Shown here: positions 21,645-33,497 of the stretch, piece by piece
How the letters are laid out: the number at the start of each line of letters is the position of its first letter
Position numbering within the stretch: position 1 is the stretch's first letter
NCBI RefSeq assembly: GCF_016801865.2
Contig: NC_068939.1
Location: forward strand, 154,262,240 to 154,326,239
Length of the DNA: 64,000 bases
From: Culex pipiens pallens
Taxonomy: Eukaryota > Arthropoda > Insecta > Diptera > Culicidae
Direction: 5' to 3'
Notes under the pieces: generated by a model
Told to the model about the DNA's origin: nothing
Database searches by the model: none
Seen by the model: the letters and a program-made list of their open reading frames with translations, nothing else
Position numbers and translations under genes: made by a program

Positions 21645-24353
21645 AGAATTCCTTTAAAAATATTGTTTTAAAGGACGGATATAAAAGTACTAATATAATT
21701 TGATATCAAAAAATCATTCGACATAGTTTAACTCGCTAACAATGCATTTAAAAAATCCTGTTTTGCCCACTGATTTCTAGAGTATTTTTTTTTTCAAGGC
21801 AACCAATGCACCATGGGTTTCCTATGTACATAGGACCTTTTGAGAAAATAAGTAAGATTTATTGGAAAAATTTTGAAGGGTCGTGAATATATAAAAAACT
21901 TTAAATAGTTATAACTTTTTTAAGACAATTCTATTCAATAATGCTCAAAAATGCTTAATTGATAGTTAGGGCACAAGGAAAATAAAAAAGAGTTTCAAAA
22001 ATGTTTTTGTGTGAAATTTAGGCCAATTTCGATATTTGGCCACATTAAAACATTATCAATTGAGTGTACAAAGTTTTCAGGTTTTTCCGAATAAAAAAAA
22101 TCATATTTGTGCATGTAAACTTAAGATTTAACCAAGCAATAGCGATAATTCAAGCATGAAGCTTCAAATATTTTTAAAAACAAAACCAACAAACATTCCC
22201 CACTGATTCACCAAGGTACAGAACATGCGGGTGGCTTCAACCGCAACTCTGTTCCGTTTGTTCGCCAAACGGTGTGGTGTGTGCACAGTTTAGGAAGAAG
22301 CGAGATAAAGATGAACCAACCAGAAGAACCGGGAAGCAGGTTGAACATCACAAGGGAAAAGCGTGAAGAAATGTGTGCGGTAAATTCAGCGCCGAATGTA
22401 TGGAATTAAGCGGTGAGGAATTTTTGAGCGTTTATCTTCGATTGGTAATTGCGGGGGAAGTTGATGGAGATGGGGGCTTAGATTGAAGGAAGGAATCAAC
22501 TTGATACCTTACGATATATGGGAACAGTTGATTGGAAAGAACAAGTCGATATTTTAGAATAGGAACAAGTCGAAATATTTTTTGTAGCTGCTGTGAACAT
22601 AAGTTAACATTAATAAGCTGATATACTGATACAAAATGCATAAAATAATGTAAAACGGTAGCAACTGAAGCATTTATATGATTCATATCCTACACAAAAC
22701 TTCTGAAACAAAAACAATTATGAATATTTTCGCTTTCCAAATGTACTTGACTGCAAACAACTGCGTAAAATTCTTCAAATCATGAAACCTCAGTTCAACC
22801 AGTCAAGAGCACTCTCGGAAAAATGCGTAACAAGAGCAAACCAGCAACGATGAATGAATCGATGAATGGGGGGAAAAAAAGCCTGGTGTAAAAAGAAATA
22901 ACGCACGGCGGCGGCGTCGGCCAGAAGAAACAAGACCGGAATGAAAACAAGAGTAAATATCTAGATAATTTGCTTCCGCCGCGCCATCAGTGGCCATGAT
23001 ATGGTCTTTTGGCACGCGGCAGAGAGGCCTAACGAGATGCGTGGAGAATGTTAGCAAACATGCATGATTTTTTTGCAAAAGAATGGGAGGAAAGCAATTT
23101 ACTGAATTTTATCAAAAAACAAGTACAAGTAACATCAAAAACTGATGGTTAAAAATTAGAAGTACAAAACTAAAAAAGGGATTGAGAAATAAACAATTGT
23201 TTTAAAGCTCTTTTATTTCACAATTTAGAACATAATTAAAAACTATCCAAAATAAAAATGAAGGAAATATTTTGTTCAACACAATCTTAAGAAAAATTCC
23301 ATACAACACAAACAAATGTTGAGAAAATTATTTTAAAAAGCTGCATGCTAAAATAACCACGACAAATAATACTTAAAAAATCAACAAACTTTGAAGAAAC
23401 GACAAACTTTCATGCAATAAAAAAGAATGCAATCCACAATAAACAGCTCCAAACATACGGCAACATAGAAACACGCTCCACAAACGGAAAATCGTGATCA
23501 GCATTGGAGAAGAGAGAACGATCGCAAATGAAAAACTCATCTCAATGCGCCTGCTGGTAGGCATTGTGGAGCGTTCAACAGTGAACGCGCGTAGAAATGT
23601 TGAACGCAATATTGCGTGCAAGACGATGTGGCGTTTTGGCGATTTTTGTTGAAAAAAAAAGTCATGCTTTTTTTGTTTTGGTTCTAAAATAAGTTATTTT
23701 TTCAATAACGTAACAAAAATACCAGAGTTGTTTAGGTCAGTTGTTAAGTCAACGAAAAAAAAAATCTCGTGATTGAAATTTGATCAAAAGCCTTCGAAAA
23801 ATGAAGTCTGGAAAGTCAAACAGAGATAAAAAATCCAACATGTAAAAAAATTAAAGGATCTTTTGATAAAAAGAAGAAGTTATTAAACAAATAATTTTAA
23901 TTATCCCGAAAAAGATGAAAAACTTTTCCGGAGCAATGGAATAGAACAAAATAGAGTTCTCTTTTAAAGTTCGTGGCCACAATTATGAAAACATAGTGTT
24001 TCGAACTGTAACACATTATTGAAAAGTGAAAAAAAAACAGTTATTTATATAAGAAATGGAATAGTTAATTCATACGAAAAAGAAAGATTTGAAAAAACCT
24101 CATTTCTAAGAATTTTGAGTATTAATTATACACAATAATCTTGGATAAATTCAGAATCCTTCGGCACTTGTTTTATTGATGATTTTGGAAATTATAGGAT
24201 TTAAAAAAAAATACGATGCTGTATTTATAAAAAAGCTGTGAAATATCATGAAATACTAAGATTTTTTGACACCTCTGTTTTTTAAGCAAACAAAACTTGA
24301 ACAACACTATTTATTGAGAAATTCGGCTTCAATTGAGACATACATTGATTTTT
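21645..24353. other. Unassigned DNA
   Basis: AT-rich sequence surrounds more balanced patches at about 22200-22460, 22800-23050 and 23440-23640. The short frames at 22432-22686, 22803-23078 and 23373-23621 have no recognisable domain. An inverted motif GTTCAACAGTGAAC lies at 23573-23586. Confidence 0.5.
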
Positions 24354-24357
24354 TTAA

Positions 24358-26208
24358 CCCTCTACAACCTAACCCCGCCTTTAGACGGGCTTCGATCTAA
24401 AAAATCGACAAAAATCAATTTTCCAACCGATTTTTGATCTTTTAAAAGCATTGGAAAGAAGAACTCTTAAAATTTTAGAAAATTTCAAGGTTGGAAGTTT
24501 AACTTGTTTCATGTGACTTTGCCAATGTTTTTAAAAATGTCATGTTTTTAGGGGTCAACTTTGGCTGTGTTTTTTACTAAAATTTCCTATATTTTCAGTA
24601 AAAAGAAGTATGCAGTAATTTTTGTACTGTCCCAGACTATGCCTCTATGCATTTCTTTTTGCAATTTAAATGATGATGGTGCCATTTTATAGCAGAAAAT
24701 GTGACAAACAAGCAAAAAATTGAAAAATTGCAAAAACGTGAAAAAAATAGATAAACAAAATCTCGGATTAGTTTTCTAAAAGCTGTAAGAGCCAATGATA
24801 AACAAAGCCTTGTTTGCCTCGGTATTCGACCTACTTACGAAAAACACATTTCAAAAATGCAATGCTTAAGAGCGAGTTTTTCACCAATGTGTAACAGGTC
24901 GTATCGAGGTGCTCCGATTTGGATGAAATGCCAAATATGAGCCCTCTACGACAAAGGGAAGTGGGGTAAAACGGGCATTGAAGTTTGAGGTCCAAAAAAC
25001 CTAAAAAATCTTAAAATTGCTCGCATTTCCGTAAAACTTCATCAATTCCAACTCCCTTAGATGCATTCGAATGGTCTTTTGAAGCCCTTCAAAATGTGCC
25101 ATAGACATCCAGGATTGGTTTGACTTTTTCTCTTAGCTTTTGCAAATTACTGTCAAAAATTGATTTTTTAAAACCTTAATATCTTTTTTCAACAGCCTCC
25201 AACACCCATACTCCCATAAGTCAAAAGATAGGTAATAACATGGACTATAAGCCTACGGTGTTAACTTTTTGACCAATCGCAGTTTTTCTCATAGTTTTTC
25301 GATTTTTCTGGAACAAACATTTTACAACGTTAGTTTTTGCCCTGTAGGTCGCCATAGCGGCACTTTTTGGTCTCAATTTTGTCATATTCGGAATCCTCGG
25401 ACAATTTCACGTAAGTTAGAAGTATTGGAGTTGTAAATTTGATTGGAAAAATTGCCATTTAGAATGAATTAAAATATTTTTTAACAATTTGTTGGATTAG
25501 GGGTAAAACAGGTTTTCGCCTACTTGATACAGCATTTGACGTATTGATCATTGGGTAAATAAGATCTGTTTCTTTTTTCAAAAATGTTTTATTTAATTAT
25601 TTTTTAAATCAAATTTACAACTCCACACATTTTGAAGGGCTTCAAAAGACCATTCGAATGCATCTAAGAGAGTTGGAATTGATGAAGTTTTACGGAAATG
25701 CGAGCAATTTTAAGATTTTTAAGGTTTTTTGGACCTCAAACTTCAATGCCCGTTTTACCCCACTTCCCTTTGTCGTAGAGGGCTCATATTTGGCATGAGT
25801 TCATCTCATGTATAGACAAACAAACGCTGAAAGTTTCATCCAAATCGGAGCACCTCGATACGACCTCTAGAACAAACCGAGCAATATTTACAAATACTGC
25901 CTCTTAAGATTGTTTATCTACACGTCTTTCAAGTGCTCCAAACAAAAAATAGATGGAATTTTGTTACAATTTGGAGAAATGCGAATATTAGTGTCGGAGG
26001 TCACGGTGGCTCTTGCGGCTTTTTGAAAACTCACCCGAGAAATGTAATTATACCAGGTGGTAGAATAAGCCAAAAACAAACATAAACTAAACAAGATAAA
26101 TGCAAATTAATATATTAAAAATATAACAAGAAAAACATAAAACAAGGGAAGTAAAGCTCAAAATTACCACCTGAACACAGGAAAAATTGATAATTGGGCA
26201 GTAGAGGG
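24358..26208. mobile_element. TTAA-flanked (piggyBac-like) non-autonomous element with inner foldback
   Basis: CCCTCTAC and GTAGAGGG ends are bordered by TTAA (24354-24357, 26209-26212), the hallmark target of piggyBac-type elements. An inner inverted repeat runs 24898-25867 with ends GGTCGTATCGAGG/CCTCGATACGACC. A degenerate relative lies at 49200-49778. No transposase frame exists. Confidence 0.75.
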
Positions 26209-26212
26209 TTAA

Positions 26213-27845
26213 ATTACTACTTTACAAAACTACGTTGTGTGTTGAACAATTATTTATTAAAGTTGCAAGTGAGAAATTTTTGTGTTGGATTAGATATGCT
26301 TAGATAAGATTATTTTCGATTTCAAGCAGCATTGTCAGACTTAAAGTTTCCACATTTCCACAGCAGTCGACACTTTTCGATTTTCTCCGTTTGATTAAAA
26401 TAAAAAAAAAACATAAAAGTGTTAAATAAGATTAAAAAAAAATAAAAATAAAAGAATCATTTTTTAGCATAACTTTAAAAATAACGTTTTATTTTGGATT
26501 TTGAATAGGTCACGACGTTGAGAAACGATGAAAAGAGAAAATTTCAATTAAACTGTAAAAAATGTATCCATAAAAAGACATCAAGTGGCACTTCGATTCA
26601 ACGCCAATTCGCTCAATCATACCATTCTGGGAATGCCCTTCAGCGCCGCATTAGCATGCACACAGGCATTACACACCAATCACGAGATGGTCCAAATTAA
26701 AATACCTCACAATTATCTTAACTGTCGTTCTCCTCACACCTGCCCTCACTTCAGCTATTAATTCGAAACTTGACACCACAGCACAGGTACGTCCGATTAG
26801 CTAACCACGCTAATCAAGCTTCAAGCTCGGCTCTCTTAATATTCACAAAAACTTGACTCCGCACAAACCTCAAATTACACCACAGACCTAAAGACCAATC
26901 TGTGCACGATTCACGATTTACGATTTCGTAATCGATCTAACAGCTGCTTCTACCATCATCAAACCACTCCAGAAGGGTTTTTTACTTGTGAAACAATCGA
27001 TCATCGCAAAAATGAATCTTTAATAAGCGATCTAGGTTACGAGCAGACACTCCTCCTCCTAGGTCACCTTTTTGACTGTTTTCAAGAATCGAGATTTATG
27101 CTGTCTGCTGGGGACTGGTTTTTTTTATGTGGCGCAACTCGGAATTAAACGCTGCCGCATGAGACAGGCAAATGTGGGTAGCTGCATCGGCAAAATTGCT
27201 TCAACGTGGTTTAAGAAACGTTGCTAGTTCTCGTGAGAACCGACGGTTCGTGTTGATTTAGCCGGTGTTGACCGGCAAAAGGTGGTCAATATTGAATTTG
27301 TAGAGAAAGTTTTTCGAAATATTTGCCTAAAACACTATCACTCTCAAATTCAAATAGAAAACATTCGGCGGAAACAGAAAACGGTTGACTTTTGAACACA
27401 TTTGGCGAGAATAGGTCGCTGAACTCGTACGTCTCGAGCAGTGGTGCGGGTGCGTGTGCGTTTTAATTACAGAAACAAAAAAAAAACAAACGTAATAAGA
27501 ACACAGCCAGGTGTTCCGTTTCTTCCGTATGGAGAAACCCCACTTAACTCGTTTCCTTGAGTCAGGTCAAAGCTTGATAGGACCCAGACGGGGTCTGAGT
27601 TTGACGCAAGGCGTTTCTTGCGAGAAATGCCGGTCACAGACAAGGGGATGACGACGTACATTTTAACTTTTTTGAAACCGTGGACTGTCGATGGGTTGCA
27701 AATCCGTAATTGCCGTTTAGGCTGAAGTTATAAAATCAATAAGAAATGGGGAAAATTCATGTTCATAAGATAGCACCTAAAGATATATTGGTCAATACCG
27801 GCGCCCTCCATGGCGGCCTGCAGTTCAACGAAAGAAAGAATAATA
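26213..27845. other. Unassigned DNA containing one exon-like segment
   Basis: The stretch has a moderate base composition and no recognised protein. A candidate 32-nt exon is at 26755-26786 (+). The 60-codon frame at 26518-26700 has no domain I know. The stretch could be regulatory DNA or an exon neighbourhood. Confidence 0.45.
26755..26786 (+). other. Candidate 32-nt exon
   Basis: Upstream, TCTTAAC (possible branch point) is followed by a pyrimidine-rich tract ending CACTTCAG. Downstream CACAG meets GTACGT. Both splice signals are good, but the 32-nt length and the unknown gene make this speculative. Confidence 0.25.
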
Positions 27846-29901
27846 GAGCAATTCTCTGAAATTTCGGTCGTTTGATTAATTTTTGTATTTTCTAATCCGG
27901 CTGAAACTTTGCTGGTGCCTTCGTTATGACTAAAGCAGCAATGTTTGTCCATATAATTTTCCATACAAATTTGGCAGCTGTCCATACAAAAATGATAAAT
28001 GAAAATTCAAAAATCTGTATCTTTTGAAGGAATTTTATGATTAGTTCTTTAGATTTTTTGTGATTTTTAATTTCACTTTTTGTCACTAAAACTTGATTTG
28101 CAAAAAAAAACACTATTGCTATATTTTTTTAATTTCTGATATGTTTAAGGGGACATCAATTGCAAATTTTTCAGAAATTTCCAGAACGGGCAAAAAATCT
28201 TTGACCGAGTTATGAGTTTTTTTAATCAATCCTGATTTAAAAAAAATCAAAATATTGATCGAAATTTTTTTCAACATCATTTTTCGATATAAAATCGAAT
28301 TTGCAATCAAAAGAAACTTTGGAGAAATTTTGATAAAGTGCGCAGCTTTTAAGTTTTAGCCATTTTTAGGTAACTTTTTTGAAAATAGTCGAAGTTATTC
28401 ATTTTTTAAAATAAGTTCTAATTTTTTCCCAGTTTCGAAAAAAATATTTTTAAAAAGCTGCAATATTACGCCCTTTTGAAATTGAACGTGAAAACATCAA
28501 ATCGATCAAAAACTTCCTTCAAAAGATACAGATTTCTGAATTTTCGAAAATCATTTTTTATGGACAGCTGCCAAATTTGTATGGAAAATGATATGGGGGT
28601 AATTCTCTACCAACTCACACGAAATCGGGAAAAGTTGCCCCGACCCCTCTTCGATTTGCGTGAAACTTTGTCCTAAGGGGTAACTTTTGTCCCTGATCAC
28701 AAAACCGAGGTCCGTTTTTTGATATCTCGTGACGGAGGGGCGGTACGACCCCTTCCATTTTTGAACATGCGAAAAAAGAGGTGTTTTTCAACAATTTGCA
28801 GCCTGGAACGGTGATGAGATAGAAATTTGGTGTCAAAGGGACTTTTATGTAAAATTAGACGCCCGATTTGATGGCGTACTCAGAATTCCGAATAAACGTA
28901 TTTTTCATCGAAAAAAACACTAAAAAAGTTTTAAAAATTCTCCCATTTTCCGTTACTCGACTGCAAAAAATTTTGGAACATGTCATTTTATGGGAAATTT
29001 AATGTACTTTTCGAATCTACAAAAATTTTGATATATAGACATAAGGGGTTTGCTTATAAACATCACGAGTTATCGCGATTTTACGAAAAAAAGTTTTGAA
29101 AAAGTTACTTTTTGCGTTTCTCTTTGTTTCGTCGTCCGTGTCTGTCGCGGGTGACCATGAATGGCCATGATCGATGACGACCAAACTTTTTCAAAACTTT
29201 TTTTCGTAAAATCGCGATACCTCGTGATGTTTATAAGCAAACCCCTTATGTCTGTATATCAAAATTTTTGTAATTGTCTGCTCTACAATTTTGTAGAACA
29301 TTGTTACACTCTAAAAAATAACCCTGAAAAGTTAGAAAAAAACACGAAATTTTAAAATGAAAAATTTTGTTCTAAATGAAAAAATGACCCTTCTGGGACA
29401 ATGTAGATTCGAAAAGTACATTAAATTTCCCATAAAATGACATGTTCCAAAAATTTTTACAGTCGAGTAACGGAAAATGGGAGAATTTTTAAAACTTTTT
29501 TAGTGTTTTTTTCGATGAAAAATACGTTTATTCAAAATTCTGAGTACGCCATCAAATCGGGAGTCTAATTTTACACAAAAGTCCCTTTGACACCAAATTT
29601 CTATCTCATCACCGTTTCAGGCTGCAAATTATTGAAAAACACCTCTTTTTTCGCATGTTCAAAAATGGAAGGGGTCGTACCGCCCCTCCGTCACGAGATA
29701 TCAAAAAACGGACCTCGGATTCATGATCAGGAACAAAAGTTACCTCATAGGACAAAGTTTCACGCAAATCGAAGAGGGGTCGGGGCAACTGCTGTGTGAG
29801 TTGGCGGAGAATTACCCATGGAGAAACTAATGATGCAAAATGGCTTCTTTGGGCATACCAAAGGCACCATAAAAGTTTCAACCGGATTAAAAAATACAAT
29901 A
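27846..29901. mobile_element. Foldback family 1 copy, centre deleted and split by family 2
   Basis: The left end is GAGCAATTCTCTG. Its left arm runs to about 28480 and its right arm starts at about 28495, so the arm tips and loop are lost. The right arm is interrupted by the family 2 element 28597-29817 and resumes at 29822 with AGAAACTAATGATGC. The final terminus is missing. Confidence 0.8.
28597..29817. mobile_element. Foldback family 2, complete, nested in family 1
   Basis: The ends are GGGTAATTCTCTACC and GGAGAATTACCC, flanked by ATGG (28593-28596, 29818-29821). Joining the flanks restores the family 1 right arm, so the insertion order is certain. The arms meet near 29190 around CCATGATCGATGACGACC. 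The length is 1221 bp. Confidence 0.92.
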
Positions 29902-30254
29902 GTTCAAAGTATCGAAATTCGAATTAGTAGATCATCCAATTGTCTGTGGAACTTGGTGAAGTCTAGCCTTTTTGCTCGCCTGGATTCCTTCGTAAACATA
30001 AACATAACTCCTACACAAACAAAGCACAACATACACAAACACACTCACGTGATCCCGCTCACGGTTGTTTATTTTGACTGGCAAAACAACAACGACTCCT
30101 TTTTCAACTCTTTGCCGTGCAGTTTCTCCTGCTGCTGCACAACCATTCGATTTTATTACAATTTCTGAAAGAGGGACACAAAATATTGCATAGCATAGCA
30201 CAAGGGGACCACCAACCGAGTAGTGTCCAAGACACCCTTTTTCGCTCCAGACTA

Positions 30255-30403
30255 CACTGAAACCCCGTTGGTTTGACACCTTTTTGATTCGGACCAACTG
30301 TCACTGTTGACACTGGTTTGTGATATATTTAAATGAAATGTCAAATTAAATCAAATGACACAATTTGTTAAGCAATCGTAGTCAAACTAACGGGGGTTCA
30401 GTG
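30255..30403. mobile_element. 149-bp TA-flanked MITE
   Basis: The termini pair as CACTGAAACCCCGTTGG and CTAACGGGGGTTCAGTG, bordered by TA on both sides. This is the pattern of Tc1/mariner or pogo derived MITEs. Confidence 0.8.
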
Positions 30404-31860
30404 TACGAATTAGTCCTAGCAAGGATCGGGAACGTCGACGGGAAATCGATTCGTGCCTCGTGAAAAGCAAGAAATTGTCCTAATTTGGCTCTTTCAACTA
30501 ACGAGAAATGGCTGTTCCGAAATGCGAGTTGATTCATGCCAAAACATAACCTCAACGTTGTGGCGTATCATAACAAGACCAAGATTGATCGCCGGCCGGC
30601 CGGTGTGATTGATTAGCGTTATTAGCGATGACCTTGATTTCACAGGTCGGTACGCCAAGCTGGTTGAGGTTATGTAGGTTCTTGGTTCGAGCAATTTTCA
30701 GTGTTGTTCGAAATGAGGAGCAGATGAACACATGAAAACATAATTTCCGCGTGATTTGAAGAACTCCTATTTTTTTCTGAGAAAAGCTCGGATGCAAAAC
30801 TGACGTCGATTGAATATCCTGATGGTTGAATCAATCTTTCCAAGAACCACTTTTCGCCAATCTTCCTCCTCTGACTGACTTGAACCACATTGAACCCATT
30901 TTCGACCCCGACATCTTTCTCATCCACGCATCGCAGTGGGTTTTACCTCGATTGAATTCCCGGCTGATCTTCGACAGACAGCCCTGCCCAGGCGCAGTGT
31001 GTGTTATCATCGTGTATAAGCAAAATTCCGATCAATCGAACCAAATCGGAGTCGACCGCGGTTGTGGCGGAGGGTGTTCGTCTTATGATGTGCAAGTCTG
31101 GAAGATTGATCTGAACTTCTGCACAGTAAAAAAAAATCACGGTTTTATTTATTACATTTTGAAGTGTGGACATCGTCAAACGACTTCAGGATAAGTTTTT
31201 TTTTTCTTATACTGAATTTGCTGTAAAAATTCAAAATTTAGTATTAGTATTCTAATTTACTTGTGTAAAACATTTCAAAAGGGCCTCAAAGAATTTGCCA
31301 CTGTTTGTTTACAAATCGTTTTAAGTTCTTTTATAATGTTAAGGTCAATCGGAATTTAAAAAAATCCAATTTTCTTCCCGTGCCCATGAGAGAATCATGT
31401 AGGGTCTTTTCGAGGGCAGCCCTGCCCAGGTCCAGGCCGATGATATCTGACGGCGGCTGTGGAAAATCGGTCAATCGACTGCCGCCGCCGCCAAGACATG
31501 CAGAAGATACCGTTAAGTGTGGCCACAAGTCAGAGTTATTCAGGCACTGGACTGAACCGCCTCGGGGGCCTTGCCGGAGAAATCCGCGCATGTCAAGCGG
31601 GGCCCTTTTTCGGGAAGAAATTGTCGGAATTGCTGCACCCAAAGGAAAAAAATATCTCAAAATCTGCAACAGTGGATTTGCTGCAGAAAATGTCATATTT
31701 TATAACATTTTTTGCAGCAAGCCCCTAGATCATTTTTGCCCGCGTGTAAACATTTCAGCGATCTGCAGTTCTCACCAACACATATAATGCAGGCCCGTCC
31801 CTGAGCAACACTCCAAAGAGAAGAATATGTTGGTGCTCTTTCACTTACATTTCATCAAGC

Positions 31861-31930
31861 GTCCATGGCGCGGTGGTAGCGTGTCGGATCAATAATCAAG
31901 AAGTTGGTGGTTCAATCCTAGTTCAAATAA
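31861..31930 (+). other. tRNA-like SINE head or pseudo-tRNA
   Basis: Box A-like TGGCGCGGTGGTAGCGTG and box B-like GGTTCAATCCT are spaced as in tRNA. The ends do not pair well, so this is likely a tRNA-derived repeat. Confidence 0.45.
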
Positions 31931-32131
31931 GAGTTTTTTTTTTTGTAAAATACAACCAAAAAGCCGTCGGTAATGTCGATAATTGTCGGTAACGGGCAAA
32001 AATGTCATACCCCTATATCGCAAAAAATGCATGAGGACAGTTTTCATGCAGATTCTGATATACTTTCATGCAGCCATGCATCACAATCATGCAACCGCCG
32101 TTTGGGTGAGGATTCTTCGCGAATTTTTCGT

Positions 32132-32244
32132 TAGGGTGGTTCACAGATCTTTCAGTGCAAATCTAATAGTAATTATTTTAAAACGCATTTTTAAGCGATT
32201 TTTACAAGAACATTATTTTATAGAAAAAGGCTAGGACCACCCTA
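32132..32244. mobile_element. 113-bp MITE with TAGGGTGG ends
   Basis: TAGGGTGGTTC at the left pairs with GGACCACCCTA at the right. The interior is AT-rich and non-coding. Confidence 0.65.
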
Positions 32245-32939
32245 TTCTACTTAAAAAAGAAATTTCCCCTTTAAAAACCATTGTCCAAAGTCTTGTACTC
32301 TCAAGTGTAATTGAGCATTAATTTGTCCAGCAGAGTCCACCAAAATTACACCGTCAGACCGGCGCGCGGCACCGAAAAACGCCACTCTGCGGGATAAAAT
32401 CAAACCACACATCATTGTCAAACAGCACTCTGGTGCGACGCACGTCAACTCGGTAAATCACTTTCGCGAGAAACGTCAACGAAATGGAAAACGAAACGCG
32501 CAGAACGAATGAATAATGAGAGTCAAGAGGGGAGAGGGGGGAGCGAGTACTCGTTAACCCTTCCCCCTCAAGATGTTTTTATGTCTGAATATCAAGCCAT
32601 TCTCGTACGGCTTTCGTGGTAATCCTTTGATCACCGCACCTTAATCCACAAGCTTGAAGCTCGCATGCATCGGTTGACAGATAAGAGACGTTTTGGGCAA
32701 AGGTTAAGTGCACACGTCAAAAAATACGACCAGAAACCTTTGCGCGTTTGAGAAAATAATATATACAATTATGGACGATGTGTAGATGTAATTTTCATAA
32801 CCTGTCATGAATATTTTGGATATAATTCTGGTTATTCCCTAGTTATTCGTATTTTTTTTTGCGAGCTTTAATTTGGTATTTTTCCCATCGACTCAAAAAA
32901 AAACAACAAATCAAATGGTTCGCTTAATAGAATGGAATT
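32245..32939. other. Unassigned DNA
   Basis: No gene or repeat family is recognised. A purine-rich patch lies at about 32520-32570. Confidence 0.5.
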
Positions 32940-33185
32940 GACGGTCTCTATTGCGAGATTCCTATCTGAAACTAGGTGTCTGAAAGACTTAAAACGCTGA
33001 GACAATCCAAACTTCTTTTTACACCTTAGCTCCCAACCACCCCGGGATTCGAACTGACGACCTTTGGATTGTGAGTCCATCTGCCGACCAGCGAGTCTAC
33101 CGAAGCAGTTGAGATTTTTTTCCCAGGGAGTCGACTTTTACTTCTAGACTGACCTAACGACACAACTTTAAGGTTAGGGACCTTT
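32940..33185 (-). mobile_element. Two-tRNA SINE, truncated
   Basis: On the minus strand it matches the second tRNA-like part and 3' part of the SINE at 4324-4733, including AGTTCGAATCCCGGGGTGG. The first tRNA head is missing, so this is a 5'-truncated copy. Confidence 0.75.
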
Positions 33186-33497
33186 AACTTTTGTCACACA
33201 AATTCGATTTGACAAACTTTGTCACCTTCGTTTTTTTTTTAAATTGAAAATCTTTTGATAATTTCGAAAAAACGCTCGACTTAAAAAAATATTGGAAGTA
33301 ACTTAACATTTTCATGAAACAACGACGTCTTCGAAAAAGTACATTGATGTAGTATTTCACAATATGAATATCAACTGACAGGGATTTTTTTATACCTTCC
33401 GGAGGTAATTTTTCTAAACACTAATTTTTTTTACAAAACTTAACTACTTAATTTTTCTAAAACATACTCAAACATTTAGTCAAACATTTAGTTATTG

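Larger units (their letters stand above)
29902..32131. other. Unassigned DNA with small MITEs
   Basis: Frames of up to 160 codons (31305-31787, +) occur in GC-rich patches, but none shows a recognisable domain and several overlap on opposite strands. The phrase AGCCCTGCCCAGG occurs near 30981 and near 31420. Confidence 0.45.

Noticed and set aside
23573..23586. GTTCAACAGTGAAC as an ecdysone-type response element
   Set aside because: The half-site spacing is four instead of one, and a single such motif is expected by chance.
26518..26786. Signal-peptide-like translation just before the donor at 26787
   Set aside because: The hydrophobic frame has no start codon upstream in frame. Only the splice grammar was kept as a weak finding.
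31305..31787. 160-codon plus-strand frame
   Set aside because: It overlaps a 121-codon minus-strand frame in a GC-rich patch and shows no domain, signal or splice context.
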